The position numbers were made by a program, and so were the translations under genes. From contig DFSO01000053.1 of the NCBI GenBank assembly GCA_002378665.1, positions 1 through 7,242 of the forward strand: a stretch of 7,242 nucleotides of DNA, written 5' to 3'. The notes under the pieces were generated by a model. That model saw nothing but the letters and a program-made list of their open reading frames with translations, searched no databases and was not told the DNA's origin. Positions within the stretch are counted from its first letter, which is position 1; each line of letters opens with the position of its first letter. Source of the DNA: Loktanella sp. UBA3435 (lineage in GTDB: Bacteria; Pseudomonadota; Alphaproteobacteria; Rhodobacterales; Rhodobacteraceae). Shown here one piece after another: positions 6,996 through 7,242 of this stretch.

Positions 6996-7242
6996 TGGCT
7001 GACGTTCCTAATCTGACCGTTCAGGACGGCGATGTAGGCTTGCGGATCGTCAATCTGCGCAAAAGCTATCGCAAAAAACTGGTTCTCCGAGATGTCAGCT
7101 TAGATTTAGGGCGTGGGGAGGTCGTGGCACTCCTTGGTCCCAATGGCTGTGGGAAGACGACGGTCTTTTACTCGATTGCTGGACTCGTGACACCAGAGGG
7201 CGGCAAGGTCGTCATTGACGGCCGCGATGTGACGAAATTCCC
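6995..7242 (+). CDS. lptB: LPS export ABC transporter ATPase LptB, N-terminal part only
   Basis: The first 82 codons of an ABC ATPase are visible before the window ends; LptB is usually about 240-250 residues. LptB is the cytoplasmic motor of the LptB2FG complex that extracts LPS from the inner membrane. The protein begins MADVPNLTVQDGD and then shows VNLRKSYRKKLVLRDVSLDL, followed by the Walker A motif GPNGCGKTT (about residues 48-56) and FYSIAGLVTPEGGKVVIDGRDVT, matching the LptB pattern. The usual LptB Walker A reads GPNGAGKTT, so Cys replaces Ala at a position that varies in ABC proteins and should not abolish ATP binding. The N-terminus is about 14 residues longer than in E. coli LptB. 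The ATG overlaps the lptA stop by one base; CGGA at 6983-6986 is a weak binding site. The Q-loop, signature and Walker B lie outside the window. Position after lptA makes the assignment firm. Confidence 0.93.
   Translation, partial: MADVPNLTVQDGDVGLRIVNLRKSYRKKLVLRDVSLDLGRGEVVALLGPNGCGKTTVFYSIAGLVTPEGGKVVIDGRDVTKF

Overview
The window looks like chromosome from an alphaproteobacterium, most likely of the Rhodobacterales (marine Roseobacter-like). The reasons are moderately high GC, protein sequences typical of that group, and the gene order RNase D-like exonuclease, KdsD/KpsF isomerase, lptC, lptA, lptB, which I recall as common in alphaproteobacteria. Taxonomy is inferred from recall, not from a search. 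All genes are on the + strand and packed tightly. I see no mobile element, CRISPR array, tRNA or rRNA, and no non-coding gap longer than about 60 bases.

Region 1 (1-4254) is the distal part of a glycogen metabolism cluster: the 3' end of glgA (glycogen synthase), glgX (debranching enzyme) and pgm (phosphoglucomutase). GlgA lengthens alpha-1,4-glucan from ADP-glucose, GlgX removes branches during breakdown, and Pgm interconverts glucose-1-P and glucose-6-P, joining the pathway to central metabolism. The pgm reading frame is broken by an apparent one-base deletion near its 5' end (about 2671-2677). The rest of the gene looks intact.

Region 2 (4255-4314) is a 60-base intergenic gap, almost filled by a long imperfect hairpin. 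The right arm of the hairpin contains the likely ribosome binding site of the next gene.

Region 3 (4315-7242) is a tightly coupled run with ATGA or TGATG overlaps or a 4-base gap between genes. It contains an RNase D-like DEDDy exonuclease, kdsD (arabinose-5-phosphate isomerase, first step of Kdo synthesis), lptC, lptA and the 5' part of lptB. KdsD feeds lipopolysaccharide core synthesis. LptC (inner-membrane anchor), LptA (periplasmic bridge) and LptB (cytoplasmic ATPase) belong to the machine that moves finished LPS to the outer membrane.

I did not find an undescribed system. The content is housekeeping. The points worth checking are the pgm frameshift and the hairpin at the junction between the two clusters.
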